Shown: positions 21,235 to 30,128, numbered from the stretch's first letter. The stretch is 64,000 bases of DNA from Thermoanaerobacterium sp. RBIITD (GCF_900205865.1 NZ_LT906662.1:558001-622000); one strand, 5' to 3'. Notes: generated by a model from the sequence alone, not told the origin. Translations and numbers: made by a program.

Positions 21235-21245
21235 CTACAGTTAAT

Positions 21246-21274
21246 ATTATATAACAATAAAATTTAAAAAGCAA
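21246..21274 (-). promoter_or_regulatory. sigma-A promoter of the butyryl-CoA operon
   Basis: Minus strand TTGCTT (21269-21274), 17 bases, perfect TATAAT (21246-21251). The Rex operator lies immediately downstream. Confidence 0.65.
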
Positions 21275-21278
21275 TTAT

Positions 21279-21314
21279 AAAAAAAATAAATGGATAAAAA
21301 ATATCCATTTATTT
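21279..21314 (-). terminator. terminator of rex
   Basis: AAATAAATGGATA/TATCCATTTATTT stem overlaps the rex stop codon and is followed on the minus strand by a T-rich tract. It isolates rex from the crt operon even though they are adjacent and co-directional. Confidence 0.7.
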
Positions 21315-21968
21315 TTCTTCATTGTTCTTTTTTAGCAATTCGTCTTCGTTTAATCGATATGATAAAGTCAAGAGACTATCACTTAAGTGGACATTTTCAA
21401 GTATTACGTCATTAGGAACATCTAAATCAATAGGAGAAAAGTTCCAAATAGCTCTAACTCCTGCTTTTACAAGCCTATTAGCCATTATTTGTGAATTGTC
21501 TTTCGGTATACAAAGGATAGCAATATCAATTCTATTGTTTGATAAAAAACTTTCTAAGTTGTCAACATCCATAATTTCAATATCTCTTATTTTCAGTCCA
21601 AAGAGCTTAGGGTTAATATCAAATATACCCTTTAAGTTAAATCCGGTTCTTTCAAAATTCGTATAATTGGCAATAGCCTGTCCAAGATTCCCAGCTCCTA
21701 TTATAATTGTGCTGTACGACTTATCAAGTCCTAATATTCTTGTTAGAGTATTATACAATTCTTCCACATTGTACCCATATCCTTGCTGTCCAAAGCCACC
21801 ATAATTATTTAGATCCTGTCTTATTTGAGATGCGGTAACACCCATCTTTTCGCTTAATTCCTTTGATGATATCCTTTTTATATCATTTTTCAAAAGTTCT
21901 TCTAAGTATCTATGATAACGCGGAAGTCTTCTAACGACAGCCATGGATACGATTGTCTTTTTCGTCAT
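21309..21968 (-). CDS. rex: redox-sensing transcriptional repressor Rex
   Basis: 219 residues. An N-terminal winged helix includes RLPRYHRYLEELLKND and SSKELSEKMGVTASQIRQDL, and the C-terminal NAD(H)-binding Rossmann domain has IIGAGNLGQAIANY near residue 90. Rex leaves its operator when NADH rises. It is immediately upstream of the crt operon, whose promoter carries an exact Rex site. rex has its own consensus promoter (TTGACA-17-TATAAT) and terminator. A Shine-Dalgarno GAGGTG precedes the ATG. Confidence 0.96.
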   Translation of the reverse strand: MTKKTIVSMAVVRRLPRYHRYLEELLKNDIKRISSKELSEKMGVTASQIRQDLNNYGGFGQQGYGYNVEELYNTLTRILGLDKSYSTIIIGAGNLGQAIANYTNFERTGFNLKGIFDINPKLFGLKIRDIEIMDVDNLESFLSNNRIDIAILCIPKDNSQIMANRLVKAGVRAIWNFSPIDLDVPNDVILENVHLSDSLLTLSYRLNEDELLKKNNEEK

Positions 21969-22001
21969 AAAATCACCTCAGATATCGTATCATATAATAA
22001 A

Positions 22002-22030
22002 ATTATATGATTTTGTAAATAATTTGTCAA
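22002..22030 (-). promoter_or_regulatory. consensus sigma-A promoter of rex
   Basis: Perfect TTGACA (22025-22030), 17 bases, TATAAT (22002-22007) on the minus strand. An eight-base inverted repeat CATATAAT-AAA-ATTATATG (21991-22009) overlaps the -10 and could be an operator; it is not a Rex-type site. Confidence 0.75.
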
Positions 22031-22041
22031 GTTGGCAATAG

Positions 22042-22755
22042 TTATTTATTTGGCTCCCATTTATTATAGTCTGTATTCATAATAACAATATCTACTCTTC
22101 TATTAAGCTGTCTATTTTTGTCATTATCATTCGGAACAATGGGCCTATACTCACCATATCCGACAACAGAAATCTTTTTTGGATCCATGTTAACATCATC
22201 TACAAGTATTTTAACGACATTTGTAGCCCTTATAACAGATAATTCCCAATTTGAATGAAATTTATCATTGTTAATTGGTACATCATCTGTATATCCTTCG
22301 ACTCTTATATAATTTGGCATCGTTTTAAGCATGTTGCCAATCCTCATTAGGGTAGTTTTTTGTTCTGGTTTTATATCTGCAGAACCAGTATCAAATAATA
22401 ATGCATCATTGAGGCTTATTACAAGTCCCCTTTCATCTATCTTGTATGTTACCATATTTTGGAGATTATTCTGTTTTATAAATTCATTCAGTTTTATTTC
22501 GATGTTATTTTCGTTATTATTTGATTGTATGCTATTAATTATACTATTACCGCTATATTGTCCTATGACATAATTAGTCCCTTCGAAAGTTTTATTAAGT
22601 GATGTCGCAACTTGTAAAAATTTAGTTGAGTTGACACTGCTTATAGTATAAAGAAGTATAAAAAATATCATCAACAATGTAATCATGTCAGAATATGTAA
22701 GAAGCCATCTTTCTTTATTTGTCTTTTGGTCATTATCATCATCATACTTTCTCAT
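22042..22755 (-). CDS. motB: flagellar motor stator protein MotB
   Basis: About 237 residues. After a charged N-terminus comes a single membrane helix RWLLTYSDMITLLMIFFILL whose aspartate (YSDM) is the conserved proton/sodium-binding residue. The C-terminal OmpA-like peptidoglycan-binding domain contains RVEGYTDDVPINNDKFHSNW near 165 and NRRVDIVI. The ATG at 22755 is preferred to a GTG 12 bases upstream because that GTG overlaps the Shine-Dalgarno AAAGG. It overlaps motA by 14 bases. Confidence 0.93.
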   Translation of the reverse strand: MRKYDDDNDQKTNKERWLLTYSDMITLLMIFFILLYTISSVNSTKFLQVATSLNKTFEGTNYVIGQYSGNSIINSIQSNNNENNIEIKLNEFIKQNNLQNMVTYKIDERGLVISLNDALLFDTGSADIKPEQKTTLMRIGNMLKTMPNYIRVEGYTDDVPINNDKFHSNWELSVIRATNVVKILVDDVNMDPKKISVVGYGEYRPIVPNDNDKNRQLNRRVDIVIMNTDYNKWEPNK

Positions 22756-23554
22756 CGGATATGTCACCTTTCAAATCTGAAGTATTTTCATTTATCACAT
22801 GTTCCACCATAAAGGTTTTTAGTTTCTTCTCAACTATCTTTGGATTTTCTCCAGCCTGTAATGAGAGACTACCTTCTAAAATAATTTCTTTTTCTGTCCT
22901 TTTTACTGAAGCTTTATTTCTAAGTTTCAGACCTATTGGAAGCCATACGAAATTTGCCATTCCAACGCCATACAATGTTGCAATAAAAGCAACAGCGATT
23001 GCCGGTCCAAGCTTATCCGGTTCGCTCAAACTTCCAAGAACATGTACAAGTCCCATAACAGTACCAATTATCCCCATTGTCGGAGAATAACCGCCAGCGG
23101 ATTCAAAGATTCCAGCTTCTTTTTTCATAGCTGTATCTTCTATGTATATCTTATTTTCCATTGTAGTTTTAATGAGTTCAATGTCCGCACCATCTACTAC
23201 CAGTTCAAGACATTCTTTTAAAATAGGATCAAAGTTTTTTATTTCATCAGATTGTATCTCTTGCTCGAGGCTTAAAAGTCCTTCACTCCTGGCCTTCTGT
23301 GAAAGATATACAAAGTATTTAATTATATCTAAATAATTATCGTTCTCTTCTTTAAATGCCTTGCCAATAAGCTTTGGTATCTTTAATATATCCTTCATAG
23401 AATATGATACCATTGTAGCACCAAGTGTGCCTCCTAAAACAATAATAGCCGCTGATAAGCCTACTAGCGAAGCAACTACACCGCCTTCTAATGTAAATGC
23501 AAGAATCAGTGAACCAATACCAATTATAATTCCTAATAATGTCGCAAAATCCAT
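22742..23554 (-). CDS. motA: flagellar motor stator protein MotA
   Basis: 270 residues with four membrane helices: two near the N-terminus and a pair near 150-205 (GGYSPTMGIIGTVMGLVHVL and AIAVAFIATLYGVGMANFVW), the latter holding the conserved prolines of the MotA/ExbB family. The cytoplasmic loop and C-terminus face the rotor. It is first in the motAB operon and has a sigma-D-type promoter, consistent with late flagellar expression. Confidence 0.94.
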   Translation of the reverse strand: MDFATLLGIIIGIGSLILAFTLEGGVVASLVGLSAAIIVLGGTLGATMVSYSMKDILKIPKLIGKAFKEENDNYLDIIKYFVYLSQKARSEGLLSLEQEIQSDEIKNFDPILKECLELVVDGADIELIKTTMENKIYIEDTAMKKEAGIFESAGGYSPTMGIIGTVMGLVHVLGSLSEPDKLGPAIAVAFIATLYGVGMANFVWLPIGLKLRNKASVKRTEKEIILEGSLSLQAGENPKIVEKKLKTFMVEHVINENTSDLKGDISDEKV

Positions 23555-23587
23555 AGTTATTCCCCTCTCTAATTCACCTTATGTATA

Positions 23588-23614
23588 ATATCGACATTAT
23601 CATGATAAAAATTA
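23588..23614 (-). promoter_or_regulatory. sigma-D (flagellar) promoter of motAB
   Basis: Minus strand TAAT (23611-23614), 15 bases, GTCGATAT (23588-23595), compared with the sigma-D/FliA consensus TAAA-N15-GCCGATAA. The architecture is nearly identical to the promoter found upstream of flaG. Confidence 0.7.
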
Positions 23615-23679
23615 AATACTACAAAACTTTAAATTATATATAATCTTTGATATATTTATTATAACAGGAGGAATAATAA

Positions 23680-25572
23680 ATGGCTATAATAACAGTAAAT
23701 AATATAAGTATTTCATATGGCATCGATACTATATTAGAAAATATATCATTCATAGTAAATGAAGGGGACAGAATAGGTATCGTTGGTGACAATGGTGCAG
23801 GCAAATCAACATTATTTAAAATATTAGTAGGTAATTTAGAGCCTGATACAGGAAGTATATCGATGCCACAGATTAAACCAGGATATCTTGAGCAAAATGC
23901 ATATATTTCAAGTTCTCAATCCATATACAACGAAGTCAAAACCGTATTTAATGATGTTTTTGAACTTGAAAGAAATATAAAAGATTTAGAAAATAAAATT
24001 GCAAACACTAAAGATGGAAACGAATTAAATAAACTTCTTGAAGAATATTCTAATTTAATAGACGAATACAATAAAAATGAAGGGTATTCTGTCGACAGTA
24101 AAGTAAGAGGTGTTTTAATCGGCTTAGGGTTTCTGCCATCTCAGTTTGATACATCTGTTTCAGTATTAAGTGGTGGACAGAAGACAAGGCTAATGTTGGC
24201 TAAGACATTATTAAAAAATCCAGATGTACTTCTTTTAGACGAGCCGACAAACCACCTTGATATACCATCTATTGAATGGCTTGAACAATATTTAAGGTTT
24301 TATAAAGGTACAGTAATGGTAATATCCCATGATAGGTTTTTCCTCGACAAGGTTGCTAACCGCATCTTTGAAATTGAGAATAAAACTTTAAAAGCTTATG
24401 ACGGCAATTATTCAGAATACCTAAGAAAAAAGAATGAAGAATTAAATATAATGATGAAGGCTTATGAAGAACAGCAAAAAGAAATCAAAAGAATTCAAGA
24501 AATGATAATGATACAAAAAAACCGTCGCCGCGAAAAGTCAGTTAAAATGGCTGAAAGTAAACAAAAAATGTTGAATAGAATGGAAAAGATTGAAAAGCCT
24601 ATAATAAACAATAATTCTATTAAATTATCATTTGATTTTGACGAAAAAAGCGGCAATGATGTCCTTAAAGTTGCTAATTTATCATTGAGTTTTGAAAAGC
24701 CAATATTTCATGATGTAAGCTTTGAAGTCCTAAAGGGAGACAGAATCGCAATACTCGGGCCAAATGGCGTAGGAAAGACATCTTTGCTAAAGATTATATT
24801 GGGAATTTTAGATAAATACGATGGAACTGTAAGCTTTGGTACAAATGTTGTGACAGGATATTATGAACAAGAACTAACAAATCTAAATAATGATAAAACA
24901 GTAATTGATGAGATATGGGATGAAAATCCATATCTTACTCAAACTGAAATAAGAACATTATTAGGATCATTCCTTTTTAGTGGCGATGATGTGTTTAAAA
25001 CAATTGACAAATTAAGCGGTGGTGAAAAAGCCCGCATATCTTTATTAAAACTTATTTTGTCAAAAGCAAATTTTCTTCTAATGGATGAACCAACAAACCA
25101 CCTCGATTTAAAATCTAAGGAAGTCCTTGAAAAAGCCTTACTTGATTATGACGGTACACTGTTATTTGTATCCCATGACAGATACTTTATCGATAAAATA
25201 GCTACAAAAGTTTTAGAACTTTCAAGTGATGGTATTACAGAATACTATGGAAATTATTCATACTATCTTGAAAAGAAAAGCGAAAATAATAGTTATCAAG
25301 AAGAGGCTGAGAAAAAGACGAAGACGCAAATAAAAAATGAAAAAGTTCGTGAAAAGTTAAAACAAAAAGTAGCTAAAAAGCAAAAGGAGTATATTAATAG
25401 CATAGAAAATAAGATTATTGAAATTGAAGATAGGATAAAAGAGTTAGAAGAAAAAATGTGCGATCCAGAAATATATAAAAATGGCGAGATTGTGAAAACA
25501 CAAAAAGAATACAATAATTTAAAGGAAAAGCTAAATAATTTATATGATGAATGGGAAAATTTAAGCGGGTAA
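23680..25572 (+). CDS. ABC-F family ATPase (YdiF/Uup-like)
   Basis: 630 residues with two ABC domains in tandem and no membrane segments. Domain 1 has Walker A GDNGAGKS near residue 36 and signature VLSGGQKTRLMLAKTLL near 165; domain 2 has GPNGVGKTS near 365 and KLSGGEKARISLLKL near 450. A charged linker (residues 250-320) and a C-terminal coiled coil (about 540-630) are typical of ABC-F proteins, which act on ribosomes as translation factors. The gene faces the other way from motAB and converges with a 2-hydroxyacid dehydrogenase gene over a shared terminator. Confidence 0.92.
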   Translation: MAIITVNNISISYGIDTILENISFIVNEGDRIGIVGDNGAGKSTLFKILVGNLEPDTGSISMPQIKPGYLEQNAYISSSQSIYNEVKTVFNDVFELERNIKDLENKIANTKDGNELNKLLEEYSNLIDEYNKNEGYSVDSKVRGVLIGLGFLPSQFDTSVSVLSGGQKTRLMLAKTLLKNPDVLLLDEPTNHLDIPSIEWLEQYLRFYKGTVMVISHDRFFLDKVANRIFEIENKTLKAYDGNYSEYLRKKNEELNIMMKAYEEQQKEIKRIQEMIMIQKNRRREKSVKMAESKQKMLNRMEKIEKPIINNNSIKLSFDFDEKSGNDVLKVANLSLSFEKPIFHDVSFEVLKGDRIAILGPNGVGKTSLLKIILGILDKYDGTVSFGTNVVTGYYEQELTNLNNDKTVIDEIWDENPYLTQTEIRTLLGSFLFSGDDVFKTIDKLSGGEKARISLLKLILSKANFLLMDEPTNHLDLKSKEVLEKALLDYDGTLLFVSHDRYFIDKIATKVLELSSDGITEYYGNYSYYLEKKSENNSYQEEAEKKTKTQIKNEKVREKLKQKVAKKQKEYINSIENKIIEIEDRIKELEEKMCDPEIYKNGEIVKTQKEYNNLKEKLNNLYDEWENLSG

Positions 25573-25583
25573 GATACCCGCTT
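25563..25583. terminator. shared convergent terminator
   Basis: AAGCGGGTA-AGA-TACCCGCTT forms a perfect nine-pair stem between the converging ABC-F and 2-hydroxyacid dehydrogenase genes, overlapping both stop codons. The flanking T-tracts are short on both sides. Confidence 0.65.
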
Positions 25584-26533
25584 TAATACTGTCTACTTAG
25601 ATCTATAAGATTGATAAATTCACCTTCAGACAAATATGCCTTTAAATTGCTTTTTATAATTTCAAGTGCTCTTTTCATATAATATGGCGAAATTCCCGCC
25701 ATATGAGGCGTTATTATCACATTTTCCATGTCCCATAGAGGACTATTCTTAGGCAATGGCTCTTCTTCAAATACATCTAAGGCAGCACCTTCTATCTTTT
25801 TATTTTTTAGTGCGTCTATTAAAGCCTTTTCATCTACTACTCTGCCTCTTCCAATATTTATAAAATACGAGCCTTCCCTCATATTTTCAAAAAATTCCTT
25901 ATTTAGCATGTGATATGTGTCATCAGTAAGTGGAAGAGCACATATGACATAATCTGATTTTGATACAGCTTTAAGCAAATCTTCATCATTATACATTTCA
26001 TCAATAAATTTAGATGGTTTACCTGATCTTCTAACACCTATTGTTTTCATTCCAAATTCTTTTGAAAGTCTTGCGATTTCTTCTCCTATACTTCCAATAC
26101 CTATAATACAAATTGTTTTCCCAAAAAGCTCTGAAACTCTAATTGAGCGATCCCACTCTTTATTTAACTGCTTTCTCAAAAAGGTATTTAAGCCTCTTTC
26201 AAACATAAGCATATATCCTAAAACTTGTTCTGATATTTGGTATTTATGGACGCCCCTAGAATTTGTTAATATTATCCCACGTTCTTTTAATGTCTTAAAT
26301 GGCATATTATCGGCACCGGCGCTCAATAGGTGAATCCATTTTAACTTATCTGCTTTTTTGATAAGTTCAATGTCTACATCGCCATCGTAGCATATCAATA
26401 TCTCTGTATTATTAATATATTTTTCAGCATCTTCCCGTCCATCTACACTGACCACATAAAATTGATTAACATAATTTTTAATCTCCTCTAAGTACTTTTT
26501 ATTGACTTTTGATAAAAAAAGTATATTGTTCAT
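25583..26533 (-). CDS. D-isomer-specific 2-hydroxyacid dehydrogenase
   Basis: About 316 residues, NAD(P)-dependent oxidoreductase. The cofactor motif IIGIGSIGEEIARLSKEFG lies near residue 135. The catalytic set is visible: Arg in NIGRGRVVDE, Glu in EEEPLPKNSPLW and His in ITPHMAGISP. The substrate cannot be read. The start at 26533 is chosen for GGTGG six bases upstream; the open frame extends 57 bases further without a ribosome site. The region upstream of this gene holds a group of DnaA boxes. Confidence 0.88.
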   Translation of the reverse strand: MNNILFLSKVNKKYLEEIKNYVNQFYVVSVDGREDAEKYINNTEILICYDGDVDIELIKKADKLKWIHLLSAGADNMPFKTLKERGIILTNSRGVHKYQISEQVLGYMLMFERGLNTFLRKQLNKEWDRSIRVSELFGKTICIIGIGSIGEEIARLSKEFGMKTIGVRRSGKPSKFIDEMYNDEDLLKAVSKSDYVICALPLTDDTYHMLNKEFFENMREGSYFINIGRGRVVDEKALIDALKNKKIEGAALDVFEEEPLPKNSPLWDMENVIITPHMAGISPYYMKRALEIIKSNLKAYLSEGEFINLIDLSRQY

Positions 26534-26659
26534 AATGCACCACCTATATAATAAATATTCTCTATAGAAAGCGATATTCCTCCATATCAATAAAATAACG
26601 TACTTTTATTATATTAAATTTTTATTCCATTTCATTACATATAATCCAAAGTATTAAAG

Positions 26660-26733
26660 TTAATCACAATATCCACAAAGTTATCCACAGCTATAACAAC
26701 ATACTGTCAAAGCTCTATAGACATTTTTCCACA
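26660..26733 (+). other. cluster of DnaA boxes
   Basis: Four same-orientation sites lie within 74 bases: TTAATCACA (26660-26668, two mismatches), ATATCCACA (26669-26677, one), TTATCCACA (26681-26689, exact consensus) and TTTTCCACA (26725-26733, one). The gap lies between tsaD and the 2-hydroxyacid dehydrogenase. No dnaA or dnaN is near, so this is not the usual origin but may be a DnaA-titrating or regulatory cluster. Confidence 0.65.
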
Positions 26734-26751
26734 AAGTTCACATCTTTTTCG

Positions 26752-27771
26752 TCAACAATTAAAAAGTTTTAAATAAGGAATGGCATTTAAGTCTAGCCCT
26801 GACGTTTTTCCGCGAACAAAGTCAAAATATCCAGCACTTGCTATCATTGCACCATTATCAGTACAAAAAATTTGCTTAGGATAATGCAGTAGGAATCCTT
26901 CCTCCTTAGCTATTTCATCAAGCCTTGCCCTTAAGAGGCTATTTGATGCAACACCACCGGCAATGGAAATCTTTTTTAAGTTTTTATATTTAGCGGCTTT
27001 AACAAGCTTATATGTTAAGACATCAACTACATTTTTTTGAAAGCTTGCAGCATAATCGGCAATATTTATTGAATACCCTTTTTGCTTTTCATGATTGAGC
27101 TGATTTATTACAGCTGTCTTTAATCCACTAAAACTGAAGTCGAAGTTATCTTTTTCCATGAAAGATTTGGGAAACTTATACTTTTCAGGATCTCCTTCTT
27201 TCGCTATTTTGTCGATTTTAGGGCCTCCTGGATAGCCAAGCCCTAAGGCTCTTGCAACTTTGTCAAAGGCTTCACCAGCAGCATCATCAACGGTCCTTCC
27301 TAAAACTTCATAAACTCCATAGTCTTTTACATGAACAATGTGACTATGTCCGCCAGATGCTATTAAGCAAATAAATGGTGGTTCAAAGTCACCACCAAGA
27401 TAATTAGCTGAAATATGTCCTTCGATATGATTTACACCAACAAAAGGCAATCCTTTTCCATATGCCAGCGCTTTTCCATATGAAAGTCCTACTAGTAATG
27501 CACCGACGAGTCCAGGTCCATATGTTGCGGCAACAACATTTACATCGTCAAGCGTAATATATGCATCATCAAGCGCTTTTGTCACAACTTCTCCTATTAC
27601 TTCTATATGATTCCTCGATGCTATCTCAGGTACTACACCACCGTATTTTTTATGTATTTCTATCTGAGAATATATTACATTCGACATTACATACTTGCCA
27701 TTTTCGACGATGCTCGCCGATGTTTCATCACAAGATGTTTCAATTCCTAATACAAGTAAATCCTGATGCAT
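26752..27771 (-). CDS. tsaD: tRNA N6-adenosine threonylcarbamoyltransferase TsaD
   Basis: About 339 residues. It transfers the threonylcarbamoyl group to A37 of ANN-decoding tRNAs, with TsaB and TsaE encoded upstream. The ASKHA-type ATPase start [14 protein letters not shown] and the metal-binding [10 protein letters not shown] near residue 112 are present, as are [11 protein letters not shown] and a late [13 protein letters not shown]. The ATG at 27771 has AAGGAGG six bases upstream; an open frame of ten more codons has no ribosome site. Confidence 0.95.
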   Translation of the reverse strand: MHQDLLVLGIETSCDETSASIVENGKYVMSNVIYSQIEIHKKYGGVVPEIASRNHIEVIGEVVTKALDDAYITLDDVNVVAATYGPGLVGALLVGLSYGKALAYGKGLPFVGVNHIEGHISANYLGGDFEPPFICLIASGGHSHIVHVKDYGVYEVLGRTVDDAAGEAFDKVARALGLGYPGGPKIDKIAKEGDPEKYKFPKSFMEKDNFDFSFSGLKTAVINQLNHEKQKGYSINIADYAASFQKNVVDVLTYKLVKAAKYKNLKKISIAGGVASNSLLRARLDEIAKEEGFLLHYPKQIFCTDNGAMIASAGYFDFVRGKTSGLDLNAIPYLKLFNC

Positions 27772-27782
27772 AAAATACCTCC

Positions 27783-28229
27783 TTACATATCGTATTTCCA
27801 CATTATTATTGCATCCTCATTATTGTCCTGATAATAACCTCTTCTCTTTCCTACAGGTCTAAATCCATATTTTTTATACAATGATTGTGCTATAAAGTTT
27901 GTTGCCCTAACTTCCAGCGTCATGGAGGTGATTCCCTTTTTCTTTGCCAAATTAATGAGTCCTTCGACAATCGCAGAACCGATTCCCAATCCTCTAAAAT
28001 CAGGATGTACCGCAATATTTGTTATATGGCCTTCATCAATAACAACCCAAAAACCGCCATATCCGACCGTTTTGCCATCAACTTCGGCTACAATATAGTG
28101 TGCACATTTATTTTTTGTTATCTCCATTAAAAAAGATTCTCTTGTCCACGGTACTGAAAAGCATAAATTTTCTATCTCTAAAACCTTATCAATATCGCAT
28201 TTTTTCATGCAACGAATATTAATCAACAT
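27783..28229 (-). CDS. rimI: ribosomal protein S18 alanine N-acetyltransferase RimI
   Basis: About 148 residues, GNAT-fold acetyltransferase. The start [21 protein letters not shown] and the acetyl-CoA pyrophosphate loop [18 protein letters not shown] near residue 85 are typical of RimI, as is the late [19 protein letters not shown]. RimI is regularly located with tsaB and tsaD. The ATG at 28229 is about 12 bases from GAGGGG; a TTG 12 bases further upstream is too close to that site. Confidence 0.9.
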   Translation of the reverse strand: MLINIRCMKKCDIDKVLEIENLCFSVPWTRESFLMEITKNKCAHYIVAEVDGKTVGYGGFWVVIDEGHITNIAVHPDFRGLGIGSAIVEGLINLAKKKGITSMTLEVRATNFIAQSLYKKYGFRPVGKRRGYYQDNNEDAIIMWKYDM

Positions 28230-28268
28230 ATATAAATTCAACCCCTCATTACTTTTAAAGAATATTTA

Positions 28269-28955
28269 TTATTTAGTGTTTTCTAAAACTGCCGGTTTTC
28301 TTATATAATATGGTTTAAAATCTATATATGTGTTTAATTCGTCACATTTGATTTTCTCTATAGCTTGAATACCTATCGACGATGCCCTAGCTATATTATC
28401 AACAGATGATGCAAAAAATGTATTAAAATCATATTTTTTATTTAAAAATTCTTTATATGATGTAACACCATCACCAATATACATAACATCTGAGTTATAA
28501 TTTTTAATTATATCAGGTAAGTCTTTAGCCTTCATGAGGATCGTATCAGATAGCTTTTTAAGTTCATTGCCACCTCTATAAAAAGATGTATACACATAGC
28601 CTCTTAACGCATCAATAACAGGGCATATTATGCCTTTAAATTCACTAACATTAAATGCAAGACCGTCAAGGGAAGACACACCAACAATAGGTACACTCAA
28701 TGCCTGTGCAAGCCCCTTTGCTGTAGCAGCTCCAATTCTAAGCCCTGTAAACGAACCGGGTCCTTCGCATACTGCAATATGCGTTATTTCTTCTTTTTTT
28801 GTTTCAGCCATTTTAAGTATTTCATCGATCATAGGCATTAATATTACCGAATGCCTTAAATGATTTATTGAAAATTCACCTATTACACCTTCTTCATCAA
28901 CAATAGCGACGGTGGCTGTCTTTGAGGAAGAATCTATAGCAAGTATCTTCATCAT
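28269..28955 (-). CDS. tsaB: tRNA threonylcarbamoyladenosine biosynthesis protein TsaB
   Basis: 228 residues. The ASKHA-fold start ILAIDSSSKTATVAI and the family block VCEGPGSFTGLRIGAATAKG near residue 63 identify TsaB, a non-catalytic partner that holds TsaD and TsaE. Its start overlaps the tsaE stop by four bases (ATGATG/TGA). Order tsaE-tsaB-rimI-tsaD is the standard firmicute arrangement. Confidence 0.93.
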   Translation of the reverse strand: MMKILAIDSSSKTATVAIVDEEGVIGEFSINHLRHSVILMPMIDEILKMAETKKEEITHIAVCEGPGSFTGLRIGAATAKGLAQALSVPIVGVSSLDGLAFNVSEFKGIICPVIDALRGYVYTSFYRGGNELKKLSDTILMKAKDLPDIIKNYNSDVMYIGDGVTSYKEFLNKKYDFNTFFASSVDNIARASSIGIQAIEKIKCDELNTYIDFKPYYIRKPAVLENTK

Positions 28956-29410
28956 TTCATCTCCTTAAGTATATCTTCATACTTTTTCCCGCAAGGCGCA
29001 ATTTCTATAACTCTTTCATCATCGGTAGAACCTGAATCTATATGTACGTAAAGATATTCTTTGGGAATAAGCGGTTTTATTTTTTCAGGCCACTCTATAA
29101 CACAAACACCATTGCCGTAAAAATACTCCTCATAACCTATATCGTATAATTCCGTATAATCCTCTATCCTGTAAACATCAAAATGGTATAATGGTGTATT
29201 GCCCATATGTTCATTCACAATCATAAATGTCGGGCTTGTCACATAATCTAAAATCCCCATACCTTTTGCAATACCTTTTGTTAAAACAGTTTTACCGGTA
29301 CCGAGATTTCCTGAAAGTAATACTATATCACCTTTTTTTAATAATTTTCCTAGTTTAACACCCAAATTTTCGGTTTCTTTAGCATTTTTTGTTGCAATTT
29401 TTATTTTCAT
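28952..29410 (-). CDS. tsaE: tRNA threonylcarbamoyladenosine biosynthesis ATPase TsaE
   Basis: 152 residues, small P-loop ATPase required to reset the TsaBD complex. Walker A is LSGNLGTGKTVLTKG near residue 35, followed by VTSPTFMIVNEHMG and the HFDVYRIEDYTELYDIGYEE motif near 95. A promoter with a perfect -10 lies 31 bases upstream. It is first in the tsaE-tsaB-rimI-tsaD operon. Confidence 0.94.
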   Translation of the reverse strand: MKIKIATKNAKETENLGVKLGKLLKKGDIVLLSGNLGTGKTVLTKGIAKGMGILDYVTSPTFMIVNEHMGNTPLYHFDVYRIEDYTELYDIGYEEYFYGNGVCVIEWPEKIKPLIPKEYLYVHIDSGSTDDERVIEIAPCGKKYEDILKEMK

Positions 29411-29440
29411 ATTTTACACCACCATAAATTTTATACAATT

Positions 29441-29468
29441 ATTATATACCAAGTATAACACAAATCAA
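29441..29468 (-). promoter_or_regulatory. sigma-A promoter of the tsa operon
   Basis: Minus strand TTGATT (29463-29468), 16 bases, TATAAT (29441-29446). Confidence 0.6.
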
Positions 29469-29484
29469 ACGCATAGTATGCCAA

Positions 29485-29507
29485 TAAAAAAAGCGGATAA
29501 AATCCGC
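29485..29507 (-). terminator. terminator of ribU
   Basis: GCGGAT/ATCCGC six-pair stem with three-base loop, followed on the minus strand by seven T. It lies just after the ribU stop. Confidence 0.75.
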
Positions 29508-29527
29508 CATTTTAAATAATTCTTAAT

Positions 29528-30112
29528 TTACATATGCAACATTGGTGAAAGCTTTTTGTATATAAGGAATGTAATAAGCGATAGTACAAGTCCTTTTAGT
29601 ATATTAAATGGAAATATGCCATATGATATGAGTGTCTTCAAATCAACAATATGACTATTGGCAGTTTTTCCCATCCCGATAATGGCACTTAGCGGCCATC
29701 CCATAATTTTTTGATATAACGGCAAAAATACATAATAATTGAGTATTGAACCTGCAAAAGCCATGGCAATTGTTCCAACCAGCATTGCAATTAATGCAAC
29801 TTTTTTCGATTTATTTTTCTTGTAGATAGTTCCTACAGTATAAACAAATATTGAGCCTACAATAAAATTTGCGATCTCTCCGATACCACCTGTCTGGCTT
29901 ACAGGTAAATGTATTACGTTTTTAACAATCTCTACAAAAATACCATATATGGGTCCTAATGCAAAGGATGCTAAAAGCGGTGGTATATCGCTGAAATCGA
30001 ATTTTAGAAAACTGGGAAATAATGGTACCTGGAACTCAAGGTACATAAGTACAAATGCAATTGCCGACAATAACCCCACAGTTACTATTACTCTTGTTTT
30101 ACTATACTCCAT
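29528..30112 (-). CDS. ribU: riboflavin ECF transporter S component RibU
   Basis: 194 residues with about six membrane helices. The N-terminal RVIVTVGLLSAIAFVLMYLE, FLKFDFSDIPPLLASFALGP and the downstream region fit the RibU S component, which binds riboflavin and delivers it through a shared ECF energy module encoded elsewhere. The identification is strengthened by an FMN riboswitch in the leader. The ATG follows GGAGGGG by six bases, right after the riboswitch terminator. Confidence 0.93.
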   Translation of the reverse strand: MEYSKTRVIVTVGLLSAIAFVLMYLEFQVPLFPSFLKFDFSDIPPLLASFALGPIYGIFVEIVKNVIHLPVSQTGGIGEIANFIVGSIFVYTVGTIYKKNKSKKVALIAMLVGTIAMAFAGSILNYYVFLPLYQKIMGWPLSAIIGMGKTANSHIVDLKTLISYGIFPFNILKGLVLSLITFLIYKKLSPMLHM

Positions 30113-30128
30113 AATAACCCCTCCATAT

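Noticed and set aside
26590-26751. Replication origin
   Set aside because: DnaA boxes are present but dnaA, dnaN and a long AT-rich unwinding region are not in the window.
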